Notes: generated by a model from the sequence alone, not told the origin. 64,000 bases of DNA from Paenibacillus xylanexedens (GCF_007676705.1 NZ_VEBF01000001.1:1054001-1118000), one strand, 5' to 3'; shown: positions 22,640 to 31,786, counted from the stretch's first letter. Program-made: numbers and translations.

Positions 22640-22684
22640 CATCAATGATTGAGGCATCAAATATTGATACATCAATGATCGAGA
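22640..22684 (+). repeat. Three tandem 15-bp repeats, candidate MarR operator array
   Basis: CATCAATGATTGAGG, CATCAAATATTGATA and CATCAATGATCGAGA follow each other without a gap. Each unit carries an ATCAA-3-TTGAT-type dyad. The array lies 104-148 bases upstream of the MarR gene, in a 390-base gap that otherwise holds only the Fur-like box. Confidence 0.75.
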
Positions 22685-22787
22685 GCATCCAAATAATCAT
22701 TAGGCAATGGCATTGTATACTGCAACTTTAATTATTGGTTAACATACGCCGTTGTTCATGATTCAGATTCACCCGGGAGGTCTAGTC

Positions 22788-23207
22788 ATGACACGTATTG
22801 TTTCCAAAGAAGAACAGATCATCAACCTGCTGAACGTGCTGGGTAACAAAATCAGTCCAAAGTTCGAACGCTGTACTGGCATCAGTTCTTCACGGTTTGA
22901 GATTCTGCATGAGCTCGATCAGGTCGATGAGATTAACCAGTCTATGCTTCAAAAAATGATCAACATAGATAGTGCTGCCATTACACGTCACCTGAAGCAA
23001 CTTGAGGCAGACCTGATGGTTACAAGACGCAAGAACCCCGAAGATAATCGGGTCACTTTTGTTCGTCTGACGGACCACGGTCGGAAGCAGATTGAAGGCT
23101 ACAAAGCTGAGAAGACCAATTTTATCAATCAGATTTTGCAGGATTTCAGTGAAGACGAGGTTCAAGCGCTCGCTGATTTCCTGGAACGTATGCAGAACAA
23201 TTTCTAA
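22788..23207 (+). CDS. MarR-family transcriptional regulator
   Basis: 139 residues. The winged helix-turn-helix is seen in INQSMLQKMINIDSAAITRHLKQLEADLMVTRR and the wing NPEDNRVTFVRLTDHG. One cysteine lies early (FERCTG, about residue 27), the position used by OhrR/YodB-type redox sensors, so thiol sensing is possible. GGGAGG precedes the ATG at 22788; an earlier ATG at 22752 lacks such a site. It heads a unit with a nitroreductase and a monooxygenase, and the tandem repeats upstream are likely its operators. The YodB-YodC analogy fits: quinone- or diamide-responsive control of a nitroreductase. Confidence 0.9.
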   Translation: MTRIVSKEEQIINLLNVLGNKISPKFERCTGISSSRFEILHELDQVDEINQSMLQKMINIDSAAITRHLKQLEADLMVTRRKNPEDNRVTFVRLTDHGRKQIEGYKAEKTNFINQILQDFSEDEVQALADFLERMQNNF

Positions 23208-23234
23208 ACCCATATATAGAGGAGAGATCCATTC

Positions 23235-23885
23235 ATGAGTACCATTCAAAGCAAATTCCAAAAAACCAATGATTTTAACGAAATCACCTACGGTCGTCGT
23301 TCTGTTAAACTTTACGATCCTGAAGTGAAGATCAGCCGTGAAGAAATGACTGAAATTCTGTCAGAAGCTTCCCGTGCACCATCTTCGATCAATTTGCAGC
23401 CTTGGCGTTTTCTGGTTGTAGATACGGCTGAAGGCAAAGAAAAGCTTGCGCCTCTTGCAAGATTCAATCAAAATCAGGTTTTGACTTCTGCCGCTGTTAT
23501 TGGCGTATTTATTGATATGAACAACGTTGAATACATGGATGAGATTTTTGGTAAAGCTGTAGAACTTGGTTACATGCCACAAGACATTAAGGATATGCAG
23601 CTCAAAACCGTAATGCCTTATTACGAAAAGATGGCTGCTTCCGATCTTCGCGACGTTAACCTGATCGATGCTGGCCTTGCTTCCATGCAATTGATGCTTG
23701 CTGCACGTGCGCATGGTTATGACACCAACCCAATTGGTGGTTATGAGAAAGATCAAATTGCAGAAGCATTCGGCATGGACAAAGAGCGTTATCAACCCGT
23801 TATGTTGATCTCGATCGGTAAATCGGCCAAAGAAGGTCACCCATCCTACCGTCTGCCTGTAGAAACCATCACAACTTGGGCATAA
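23235..23885 (+). CDS. NAD(P)H-dependent nitroreductase
   Basis: FMN-dependent oxidoreductase, 216 residues, of the nitroreductase superfamily. The FMN-binding start YGRRSVKLYDPEVKISREEM, the SRAPSSINLQPWRFLVV segment and the C-terminal PVMLISIGKSA are typical. It is similar in layout to YdgI/YodC, which reduce nitro compounds and quinones. GAGGAGAG precedes the ATG. It follows the MarR gene by 27 bases and is followed by a small monooxygenase, so the three probably form one operon for quinone or electrophile handling. Confidence 0.93.
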   Translation: MSTIQSKFQKTNDFNEITYGRRSVKLYDPEVKISREEMTEILSEASRAPSSINLQPWRFLVVDTAEGKEKLAPLARFNQNQVLTSAAVIGVFIDMNNVEYMDEIFGKAVELGYMPQDIKDMQLKTVMPYYEKMAASDLRDVNLIDAGLASMQLMLAARAHGYDTNPIGGYEKDQIAEAFGMDKERYQPVMLISIGKSAKEGHPSYRLPVETITTWA

Positions 23886-23983
23886 TATCAGGGACTTGTT
23901 TCCCTGTAAGTCTCGATTATATTGGTCAATAAGCATACATTCTTAACACATTCCAAACAAACACAATATGGAGGTTATATATT

Positions 23984-24280
23984 ATGATTATCATTCACGC
24001 GCATCTGCAAGTTAAACCGGATCAAGAGCAAGCATTCCTCGCTTCAACCAAAGAACTGATCGCTGCAACACGTCAAGAAGAAGGCAACATTAGCTATGAC
24101 TTGGCAAAAAGCACAGAACGCGAACACCAATACACAATGATCGAGCTGTGGAAAGATGAAGCTGCTACAGCTTCTCACAACACCAGCGCGCATTTCCAAG
24201 CTTTTGTTCAACAAGCAGCAGCATTCATGGCCGCTCCAATGAACGTTGAAGTATTTGCTGGAGAACAAGTTAAAGCTTAA
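23984..24280 (+). CDS. Antibiotic biosynthesis monooxygenase (ABM) domain protein
   Basis: 98-residue ferredoxin-like fold protein of the ABM/YgiN group: MIIIHAHLQVKPDQEQAFLA, EEGNISYDLAKS, and the conserved EHQYTMIELWKDEAA followed by HNTSAHFQAFV. Family members act as cofactor-free quinol or polyketide oxygenases, and YgiN interconverts quinone and quinol. A GGAGG site precedes the ATG. The gap of 98 bases after the nitroreductase holds a short CAGGGA/TCCCTG hairpin but no strong terminator, so co-transcription is likely. A terminator follows. Confidence 0.9.
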   Translation: MIIIHAHLQVKPDQEQAFLASTKELIAATRQEEGNISYDLAKSTEREHQYTMIELWKDEAATASHNTSAHFQAFVQQAAAFMAAPMNVEVFAGEQVKA

Positions 24281-24317
24281 TACTCCTGAACTGGCATGCA
24301 TAATTGGCATGGAAGAA

Positions 24318-24351
24318 GCCGCTCTTGGTCATATGACCGAGGGCGGTTTTT
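24318..24351 (+). terminator. Terminator of the MarR-nitroreductase-ABM unit
   Basis: CCGCxCTTGGTC/GACCGAGxGCGG stem around ATAT, followed by TTTTTAG on the plus strand. Confidence 0.88.
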
Positions 24352-24491
24352 AGTTCCCTTTGAAAAGTAAGTTCACTTCAGATTCACTGTTACTTGGTGG
24401 CCTCGTGTATCTCATAAGGACTGTTTGCAAATAGGTTGGCTAATTGTGCGACGTTAGGTTCCGTTCCAACTCAAAAAGGCCACACTGCCAA

Positions 24492-25412
24492 TTAGTTCTC
24501 ATGTTTGACCGTAATCACGACATTGCCCCTTTTTCGCCCCGTTTCCACATAACGATAAGCTTCCGGAATTTGCTCCAACGGATAACGTCTGTCAATCACT
24601 GCTTGGATCTCACCAGCCTCCATCAACTCTTTAAGAAGTATCAGATCCTTTGCAGTCACCCTTGCGATGCCTTGCCCCTCAACAGTGACATATGTGCCGT
24701 TAGGTGCCAATAGGTGCCGACACTGACCTTTGGAGACTTTGCCGACTGCATCCAATATCAGATCATACCGCTGACTTGTTTTTGTAAAGTCTTCCTTCAT
24801 ATAATCGATAACATGCTCGGCCCCAAGTGACTTCACGAACTCCACATTCGTTGTGCTGCATACCCCTGTTACTTCTGCTCCAAAATATTTGGCAAGCTGC
24901 ACAGCAGCAGTTCCTACGGCTCCCGAAGCTCCATAGATGAGCACTTTCATTCCCCGTTTAATGTTTCCTTTGCGCAGAAAATATAAGGCCGTAGTTCCAC
25001 CGAACGGAATAGCTGCTGCTTCCTCATACGTTGCGTTGAGCGGTTTCAGAGCGACTGGATCCTCTTCGGATAGACATATATACTGAGCATGGGCACCGAA
25101 AGACAATCCATTGATGGCATACACCTGATCACCTAACTTAAATTGCTTTACTTCCTTGCCAATCGCCGTAATTTCTCCTGCCAACTCTACGCCCAGGACC
25201 GAATTTCGAGGTTTTCGGAATCCCAGAAAAAGACGCATCGGTACCCAGTACAGAAACGGAACATTGGAACCACGAACTCTGCAGTCCCCGGATGTTACAG
25301 TTGTTGCGTGTATTTTAATCTGAATCTCATGATCTTTGGGTGATGGCTTCGCTATGTCTTTAAGCTGCAACACATCTGGTGATCCATACTTCGTACATAT
25401 GATAGCTCTCAT
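24492..25412 (-). CDS. NAD(P)-dependent alcohol dehydrogenase / quinone oxidoreductase
   Basis: 306-residue medium-chain reductase without the structural zinc loop. Features: PKDHEIQIKIHATTVTSGDCRVRG, GVELAGEITAIG, and the NADPH motif VLIYGASGAVGTAAVQLAKYFGAEVTGV near residue 150. This is the zeta-crystallin-like quinone oxidoreductase subgroup. GGGGGGA precedes the ATG. It lies 93 bases downstream of, and in the same direction as, a MalT/LuxR-type regulator gene that is broken; the gap has a perfect 14-bp dyad and could hold the promoter and operator of this gene. Confidence 0.9.
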   Translation of the reverse strand: MRAIICTKYGSPDVLQLKDIAKPSPKDHEIQIKIHATTVTSGDCRVRGSNVPFLYWVPMRLFLGFRKPRNSVLGVELAGEITAIGKEVKQFKLGDQVYAINGLSFGAHAQYICLSEEDPVALKPLNATYEEAAAIPFGGTTALYFLRKGNIKRGMKVLIYGASGAVGTAAVQLAKYFGAEVTGVCSTTNVEFVKSLGAEHVIDYMKEDFTKTSQRYDLILDAVGKVSKGQCRHLLAPNGTYVTVEGQGIARVTAKDLILLKELMEAGEIQAVIDRRYPLEQIPEAYRYVETGRKRGNVVITVKHEN

Positions 25413-25473
25413 ATCTTTCCCCCCACATGTTCCTGTTTGCCATGAGTATATCGGGAAGTGGGTTCGGACCCTA

Positions 25474-25487
25474 GATACTAAAGTATC
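25474..25487 (-). promoter_or_regulatory. Perfect 14-bp palindrome before the alcohol dehydrogenase
   Basis: GATACTAAAGTATC lies 62-75 bases upstream of the start codon, between the regulator gene and its likely target. It may be the operator of the MalT/LuxR-type protein. Confidence 0.45.
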
Positions 25488-25505
25488 GTTTCAAGGACAC
25501 ACCCG

Positions 25506-28204
25506 TTATAGGAGTTTCCATTCACGTGCTTTTGCCACTGCTTCGGTTCGTCGCTTCACCTGCATTTTGTCAAAAATAATCCGGTTATGTCCTTTCACGG
25601 TAGGCAGTGCAATATGAAGTATCTCACTAATCTCCCGATTGGATCTTCCCTGTGCAATGAGATGTAATACTTCGAGCTCTCTCACGCTTAACGGATCAAT
25701 TCGCAGTTCAGAGACGCTCGGATATACATCTGTCTCTTCGGAAATCATTTCTATTCTGTTGTCCTCACCTTCAAATGCAGCCAGTAATTGAAGCAGATAT
25801 AAACGTGATTCACCGCGTGCTGTCATCCTCTTCAAAAGACTGTGCACAACAACACCTTCGTCTACAAATACACGAATGAAGCCTGCTGGCTCTGCCATCA
25901 TCATTGCCTCAGTCAGGAGCTCGATAGCTTTTGTTATATTTCCATATTCCTCATGGATAGCCGCTAGAAGGATTGTTGCCTTGAGCTGTTCATCCTTGAA
26001 GCCTTTGGTTATGGCCAAGCGAAGACAGGATTCCATAATACCAAGTGCCTCTATAGTAGCACCCTGTCTCAACATTACTCTGGCCTGACTAAGCGCATGA
26101 TTTCTGTCCCATGATAATCGCATTGCTTTTTTCAGATCGCCCTGACGAAGGAGCACAAGAACGTATGCAGCAGTAATATCAGGGATCGCCTTTGTAAAAT
26201 TTAACCGTTGGGCCGTTTCGTTGATTCTATCTAACATGATAGCGGCTTTATGAAGATCCGCCTTCGCAAGCGTCACTCGGGCGAGCCATAACTCACTTGC
26301 AACAACCCTGTCCGTTTGGACAAATTGATGTGCCAACTGCACACTCTGTTGAGCGTGCAACATCGCCACATCAAGATTATTCCATTCATAATGCACTCGC
26401 GCCAGACCCAAATGGGCTTCACATGCAATAGGTAGCGGTGGCTTACCTGCCATAAGTACCACCTGCTGATAGGATTCAGCTGCCAGATGTAGTTGATTGT
26501 TGAATTCCTGTATATTCCCCAAGCCCAGTGTCGCCATCATGGTGATGGTATGATGTCCGATCTTGGTACTGTTCGCTAATGATTCCTCGTAAGACAATTC
26601 GGCTTCCACACGTTTTCCCTGAAGCTGGTATGCATATCCCAATGTCCAAGCTGTCGCTGCACGAATGGGCAGATTATGAGGATGCAAATATTGGAGTGCT
26701 CGGAGTGACTCTGTAATAATCGTATCCGCATCGTGCCGGCTGACAGCCAGCGTGGCTCGGATGGAAGCGATATGTCCAATCAGATCAGAATCGGTATGTT
26801 CTAATTCCATATTTTGTAACGCTTGTTCAGCAGACTGCAATTTGGGTTCCACGTCTACCATATGTCCTGACACTAACAACGCAGCGGCATGCATCACCCA
26901 TAGGGAAGGTATTGAATCCATTTCTGCTGAGGATAGAGAACTCAACCATTGAAGCGCAGGAACAGCACCCCCGCGAAAAAGAAGTGGCATACCTTTACCT
27001 TCCAACAGATCCGATGCCCGATGAGTATCTGCCGCAGCTACAGCATGATTGAAAGCCTCCAGCTCCATTTGATGCTTCTCATACCAGATGCTCGCTCGCT
27101 TATGTATCTCAGTAACAGACAGATCGGTCTCCGCTGTGCCGACGTAATTTGAATTCTGGTGTACTCTTTTACGCAATAAATCTGCAAACAGATGATGGTA
27201 ACGATACCATCGCCTCTCATTGTCCAGGGGAACGATAAAAAGATTGGCTTGCTCCAGCCACTCCAACATGTCCTGTCCGGTAAAATCAAATGATTCATGT
27301 TCCTTTGGTTCACCTATATCAAAGATCGCATCACACAATGAACCGCATAATCGATCCAACATGCACGTTTTCAACAAAAAGTTCTGTACCTGTTCGGTTA
27401 GCCCTTGTAATATTTCTTCCATTAGATAGTCCAGGACAAATGGGTTCCTGCCACTGAACGTTTCCATAAAGTGATTCGGATCAGAAGAACCCTGCATGGA
27501 TAAGGCGGCTAACTGCAACCCGGCAACCCAGCCTTCTGTTCGTTCTTCAAGGAGAGCAACATGTTCCTCTGAAAGTTTCAATCTCATGACCCGATCCAAA
27601 AACTCACTGCTTTCGGCAGAAGTAAAACGCAAATCACTACCACGTAATTCAATCAATTCCCCCTTAACCCGCAGTCGAGCCAAAGGTAACTTGGGTTGCT
27701 GACGCGTAGTCATGACGATATGCATATGCGGGGGCATGTGCCTCAGTAAGTAGACAAGCGCTTGATGGATCACTTCTGAAGTCATGAGATGATAATCATC
27801 CAGAACAAGTACAAAATGATCGGTTATTTCAGAAACTTCATTAAGGAGGCATGTAATAATTGTCTCGATCGGTGGCGGCTCGGTGGCGGCTCGGAAGATT
27901 GAACAAATCCCATGATTCCTTCAGCAAGTTGGGGGACAATCGTCTGTAACGAAGCACATAGGTATGTCAAAAAACGTGAAGGATCGTTATCCGCTTCTTC
28001 CAGCGAGAGCCAAGCTGTATCTATTGAAGAAGACTTAACCCATTGATTGACGAGTAGTGTTTTGCCTGATCCTGCAGGAGCAGAGACCAGTATGAGTTTA
28101 GCCTGCATCCCCTCGTCCAAACGGACATACAGGCGGGGACGATCGACTACATGGGAGCGCTGAACTGGAATGGTTAATTTCGTAGATAAGATCGGTGCAT
28201 ACAT
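25506..28204 (-). pseudogene. MalT/LAL-type LuxR regulator, frame broken by an 11-bp duplication
   Basis: ATP-dependent LuxR-family regulator split into two frames: 28204 to about 27824 and 27785 to 25506. The first part has a Walker A motif (SAPAGSGKTLLVNQW, about residue 50) and LYVRLDEGMQAKLILV; the second has a TPR-like helical region and a C-terminal LuxR helix-turn-helix (LSVRELEVLHLIAQGRSNREIS). GAGCCGCCACC occurs twice in tandem at the junction; removing one copy restores a single frame (QSSEPPPIETIITCLLNEV...LVLDDYHLMTS, including Walker B) of about 895 residues. The remaining coding sequence looks undamaged. The ATG at 28204 follows GGAGG. It likely controlled the downstream alcohol dehydrogenase. 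Confidence 0.88.
27871..27892 (-). repeat. 11-bp tandem duplication causing a frameshift
   Basis: GGTGGCGGCTC (plus strand) stands at 27871-27881 and 27882-27892 with no gap. Eleven bases shift the frame by minus one; deletion of one copy joins the two halves of the MalT-like gene exactly. Confidence 0.92.
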
Positions 28205-28288
28205 GAGCCAACCTCCATTCAAGGGTTACGAACAGCAACTGTATTGTTTCATATATCGTTTTGGCATCTATACTACCATAAAAATCAA

Positions 28289-28316
28289 AAAGACACGCCA
28301 TAAAAGACGTGTCTTT
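28289..28316 (-). terminator. Terminator of the berberine-bridge-type oxidoreductase gene
   Basis: AAAGACACG/CGTGTCTTT stem with an 8-10-base loop; the minus-strand tail is TTTTTGATTTTTA. Confidence 0.85.
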
Positions 28317-28389
28317 ATTATTAGTAGTACATAGATGAATTTCACTTCTGATTAGCACAAGCTGCTAGTAAAAATGAATGGCTTTACCT

Positions 28390-29739
28390 TTATGCTCTCC
28401 GAGCCGGCGTGATGCTTTGCGGATTGTTAAACACATTTTTCGGATCATACTTGGCTTTGACTCTGCGCAGTCTGGCATAGTTGGCTCCATAGTAAACTAA
28501 ACCGGAATTTTTGATCCCTTGATCCGGAACGTTGATATAGGAACCCACAATGTATGGTTGCAACTTCTTACGCGTGTTCCGAGTGAGTGCGATATTTTTA
28601 GCGGCATGGGATGGTTTGACCCACGTACTGTTCCATTCCACATAGAACTTCTCTTTGCGCCAGAAGAACGCGGTTGATCTAGGTGATTTGCGACTTACCG
28701 CTCCGCCCCAGTTGAGGAAATAGAATCCGCCTGGTCCCTCTTCTAGGTTCTCCAAGAATGATCGCATCGATTTGATGGCTTTGTCGGGGAATGGTTTTCG
28801 TCCAAAACCGGACGAGAACTGGTTGCTATACCGTTGAGTCTCGGTCGGATCAGGTTGTAATAAGAACTTCACAACTTCTGTGTAAGGTAACAAACGAACA
28901 ATGGAGCTTGTCGGTGTGCCAACACTTGTAATCGGCTGCAATAGACGGAGAGCCTCTGTTTTTGACCCTAGGAACAGCCCCTCCATGACAACATTGCCAC
29001 CCTTTTTCGGTCCGATGGACAGTTCGCTACCCAATCTTGTATTCACAGAGGGAGCCCACTTCTGCCATACTTTGAGCACCTTTTCGAATTGAGCCCATGG
29101 CCAGGTAATCTTATATACAGTTGCCTTCGCTGGAGCACGACGCACTTTGAATTTGTAGTGGGTATATACTCCGAAGTTACCACCGCCGCCTCCCCGCGAG
29201 GCCCAAAAGAGATCCGCATTACGATTTTTATTGGCCCGTATCACTTTTCCGTTCGCATCCACCATCTCCACCTCAAGCAGGTTATCACTGATGAGACCGA
29301 TGGTACGCTGGAGAGGCCCAATTCCCCCACCTAACGTAATTCCACCGATCCCTACGGAGGGGCTGTCACCAAAAGGAGCTATGAATCCTTGCTTGGCGAG
29401 GGTATTCGCAATTCTCCCTACTCGGTTACCCGTCCCCACAACAACGGTTCCATTTTTTTTATCGAGCTTGATGGAATTCAGATCACTTACATCAATGACA
29501 ATTCCACCATTCACTTGTGAAAGATTGACCTCAAGCGCATGTCTTCCACTCCGCGGCCTGATCGGTACATTATTTTCACGAGCCCATTTGATGGCATTGG
29601 AGACATCTTTCGTCTTTTGGGCAAATACAAAGACTTTAGGATACTTGTCGGTATGCGGATCCCAGTTCTTCCGCGCCGCTTCGTATCCCGGATCTCCTTT
29701 ATAAATAACCCGTCCGGTAAGCTTTGTTGATGATTTCAC
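28390..29739 (-). CDS. FAD-binding oxidoreductase, berberine-bridge-enzyme type
   Basis: About 449 residues of the PCMH/VAO flavoprotein family. The FAD-anchoring region reads IRPRSGRHALEVNLSQVNGGIVIDVSDLN, with the histidine that is usually bonded to the flavin 8-alpha carbon, then GDSPSVGIGGITLGGGIGPLQR. A second cysteinyl link is not evident. The C-terminal BBE segment ends YYGANYARLRRVKAKYDPKNVF, a hallmark of the group. A GTG at 29739 is preferred over a GTG at 29748 because GGGAG then has 8-base spacing. No signal peptide is visible, so it is probably cytosolic. The substrate, perhaps a sugar or alkaloid-like alcohol, is unknown. Confidence 0.9.
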   Translation of the reverse strand: MKSSTKLTGRVIYKGDPGYEAARKNWDPHTDKYPKVFVFAQKTKDVSNAIKWARENNVPIRPRSGRHALEVNLSQVNGGIVIDVSDLNSIKLDKKNGTVVVGTGNRVGRIANTLAKQGFIAPFGDSPSVGIGGITLGGGIGPLQRTIGLISDNLLEVEMVDANGKVIRANKNRNADLFWASRGGGGGNFGVYTHYKFKVRRAPAKATVYKITWPWAQFEKVLKVWQKWAPSVNTRLGSELSIGPKKGGNVVMEGLFLGSKTEALRLLQPITSVGTPTSSIVRLLPYTEVVKFLLQPDPTETQRYSNQFSSGFGRKPFPDKAIKSMRSFLENLEEGPGGFYFLNWGGAVSRKSPRSTAFFWRKEKFYVEWNSTWVKPSHAAKNIALTRNTRKKLQPYIVGSYINVPDQGIKNSGLVYYGANYARLRRVKAKYDPKNVFNNPQSITPARRA

Positions 29740-29756
29740 ACATCCCACTCCCTATT

Positions 29757-29768
29757 GAACAAATGTTC
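29757..29768 (-). promoter_or_regulatory. Short palindrome upstream of the oxidoreductase gene
   Basis: GAACAAATGTTC, a 12-bp dyad with 5-base arms, lies 18-29 bases before the start codon, where a repressor could block transcription. The regulator is not identified. Confidence 0.35.
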
Positions 29769-29886
29769 TACAGTATTTCAACACAAGGCACTTTATACTG
29801 TATGACGGACATTCGCGGAGGGAATGGGCTGGTGCCTTAATTTCAAAGTTCGTGTTTCAGATTGAATCTGTATGTGTATCTCGAAA

Positions 29887-30414
29887 CTAGTCGCTGCGCG
29901 AATCGGAATCAATTCTGATTAACTTGCGCGCTTCCTGTTCTTTTTCACCATACCAGACGAGCACGTCGGCAAACAAATCCATGATGCGAACAAAGTTCTG
30001 CTTATCCGCTTCTGAAATCTGATCTGCGTACTTGAAAATCTCATCAAAGCAAAGCTCCCGCACAAATTCGGTGTACTTCGCATATACGTCGCGTCCTTTC
30101 GCCGAAGGTTTGACGTAAATGTCTTTGCGGTTGCCGCTTAAATGAAATTTTTCGAGCAGACCTTTTTCCGTCAGATTCTTCACGTTCTTGGAAAATGTAC
30201 TACGGCTTACACCCAGGCGTACGGCCATTTCCGACATGTTCTCTTCCTTGTCCTCGGCTTCAAGAATGTATTCCAGCGTCTGAATCTGTGAAGCCGAGAA
30301 CATCATGTCCGTACCATAACTTCGCTGCAGCTTATAGGTGTTCGAGTACGCATTGCCGTATTTGATAATTTTCTCAATCAGTTCCCGATGGTCGCCCATC
30401 CAATCTAATTTCAT
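29887..30414 (-). CDS. MarR-family transcriptional regulator
   Basis: 175 residues. The winged helix-turn-helix is MSEMAVRLGVSRSTFSKNVKNLTEKGLLEKFH, with a wing at SGNRKDIYVKPSAKGRDVY. Long N- and C-terminal helices suit dimerisation. It lies 46 bases after the hydrolase gene in the same direction and is probably its co-transcribed regulator; two palindromes upstream of the hydrolase are candidate binding sites. Ligand unknown. Confidence 0.9.
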   Translation of the reverse strand: MKLDWMGDHRELIEKIIKYGNAYSNTYKLQRSYGTDMMFSASQIQTLEYILEAEDKEENMSEMAVRLGVSRSTFSKNVKNLTEKGLLEKFHLSGNRKDIYVKPSAKGRDVYAKYTEFVRELCFDEIFKYADQISEADKQNFVRIMDLFADVLVWYGEKEQEARKLIRIDSDSRSD

Positions 30415-30460
30415 GAGTAATCCCTTTCATATTCAGATTCTCTCTCTTACTCTACTGAAA

Positions 30461-31270
30461 TCAGATCCGTTTTTCAATCCATGTGATTGCTTCTTCAATA
30501 ACATCATCACGAGTCGGTTCATTAAATATCTCATGCATCAGATGAGCATAAATTTTGAGTGTTTTATCAGTTGAAGCGATATCCCCATAAAAGTCACGAG
30601 AATCCTGTTCACTGACCAACCCGTCATTGGCCCCATGCAGAACAAGTACGGGATCTACAAACTGCTTGGCGTTCTCCTTGAGCCATGCTATGCCATTTCC
30701 CAAGCTGTTAAATAAATCTACAGAGATCTCCTTTTCAACCAGCGGGTCATTCGTGTAAGCGGATACAACTGCGGGATCGCTGCATACGCCGCTGCCCAGC
30801 TCGTTCGGGAAATACGTGCCTGCAGGAAGATCCATCGGCAGTTCTCCGGCAACTCTTGTATTGTAACGAGTGAGCGCTCCGGATAGTACGATGCCTTTAA
30901 CCTTGCCTGGATATTTTGTTCCAAAGGATGAGGTTGCAAAGCCGCCCATACTATGCCCGATAACAAACAGCGGAAGATCGCCGCTCTCTTGCAATGCGTT
31001 TTCCACCACAACGTTGACATCCTCTATAATCTGGTGGAAATCACTGTAGAACGTACGCTGCCCTTCGGATCTGGCATGACCGCGATGGTCGAAGCGATAC
31101 ACATTAAAACCACGTTTATTTAGTTGTTCGGTCACATAATCGTAGCGCCCTGCATGTTCACATAGACCATGAACAATGACCACGGCTGCCTTCGCATCAC
31201 TAACTAAATTCTTACTCGAATATAGCCGAGTACTGTCAAAGGTTTCAATTGTTGTCTCGATTTTACTCAT
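30461..31270 (-). CDS. Alpha/beta hydrolase, monoacylglycerol-lipase-like
   Basis: 269-residue serine hydrolase. The first strand-turn is VIVHGLCEHAGRY, the nucleophile elbow GHSMGG near residue 97, the acid in LVLHGANDGLVS near 213 and the histidine in YAHLMHEIFNE near 244. This is the Hydrolase_4/YtpA-like pattern that cleaves monoacylglycerols or lysophospholipids. No signal peptide is seen. An AAGGAG site precedes the ATG. It heads a two-gene unit with a MarR regulator and has dyads in its promoter region. Confidence 0.92.
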   Translation of the reverse strand: MSKIETTIETFDSTRLYSSKNLVSDAKAAVVIVHGLCEHAGRYDYVTEQLNKRGFNVYRFDHRGHARSEGQRTFYSDFHQIIEDVNVVVENALQESGDLPLFVIGHSMGGFATSSFGTKYPGKVKGIVLSGALTRYNTRVAGELPMDLPAGTYFPNELGSGVCSDPAVVSAYTNDPLVEKEISVDLFNSLGNGIAWLKENAKQFVDPVLVLHGANDGLVSEQDSRDFYGDIASTDKTLKIYAHLMHEIFNEPTRDDVIEEAITWIEKRI

Positions 31271-31289
31271 ATTTATCCCACTCCTTCGT

Positions 31290-31305
31290 AATGTTCAAGA
31301 ACATT
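31290..31305 (-). promoter_or_regulatory. Perfect 16-bp palindrome before the hydrolase start
   Basis: AATGTTC-AA-GAACATT lies just upstream of the ribosome binding site, 20-35 bases before the ATG. It could be an operator or an mRNA hairpin in the leader. Confidence 0.5.
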
Positions 31306-31375
31306 CAGATAAGATATTTTGTCTTGGGCACATATAATTTAATTTACTGTGATCAAATAATATGCGTTAAAAATA

Positions 31376-31400
31376 ATATCGTTTCTTACAGAAACAATAT
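31376..31400 (-). promoter_or_regulatory. 25-bp near-perfect palindrome, candidate MarR operator
   Basis: Arms ATATCGTTTCT and AGAAACAATAT (one mismatch) flank TAC. On the minus strand a TTGTTT -35-like element lies within it, so a bound repressor would cover the promoter of the hydrolase-MarR unit. Confidence 0.6.
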
Positions 31401-31491
31401 ATCACCTGTATGTTTCTTTTGTCCACGATAGATTGAAGCGCTTACACAAAATCGACCATAGAATCATATTCACAGAAACATAAAACAAAAA

Positions 31492-31519
31492 AACGCCATC
31501 ACAATATTGTGATGGCGTT
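31492..31519 (-). terminator. Terminator of the tRNA-Ala gene
   Basis: AACGCCATCACAAT and its complement make a 13-14-bp stem with almost no loop; the minus-strand tail is TTTTTTTG. Confidence 0.88.
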
Positions 31520-31527
31520 CTTGACTA

Positions 31528-31600
31528 TGGAGCCTAGGGGGATCGAACCCCTGACCTCATCGCTGCCAGCGATGCGCTCTCCCAGCTGAGCTAAGGCCCC
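31528..31600 (-). tRNA. tRNA-Ala, anticodon GGC
   Basis: A 73-base cloverleaf can be drawn: acceptor GGGGCCT/AGGCTCC (one G-U pair), D arm GCTC-AGCTGGGA-GAGC, anticodon stem CATCG/CGATG with loop CTGGCAG (anticodon GGC, reads GCC and GCU), T arm AGGGG-TTCGATC-CCCCT, discriminator A. The CCA end is not encoded. It is a single tRNA with its own terminator. Confidence 0.96.
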
Positions 31601-31786
31601 AGGATATGAAATTGATAAGCTTGTCCAACACTGCTGCGTTCCGCAAGCGACTTCTATATCATATAAAATCCAGCTTTCGCTGTCAATCACTTTTTCAAGA
31701 TCCAAAGTGATTGGAGAAGAACAACCGATTTCACTGGCACATACGGACTGGAACCCCAGACTGCTCTTCTCCCTTTACCCACTTCA

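Noticed and set aside
22640..22684. Tandem 15-bp repeats as a CRISPR-like array
   Set aside because: There are no spacers between the units and no cas genes; operator array is the better reading.
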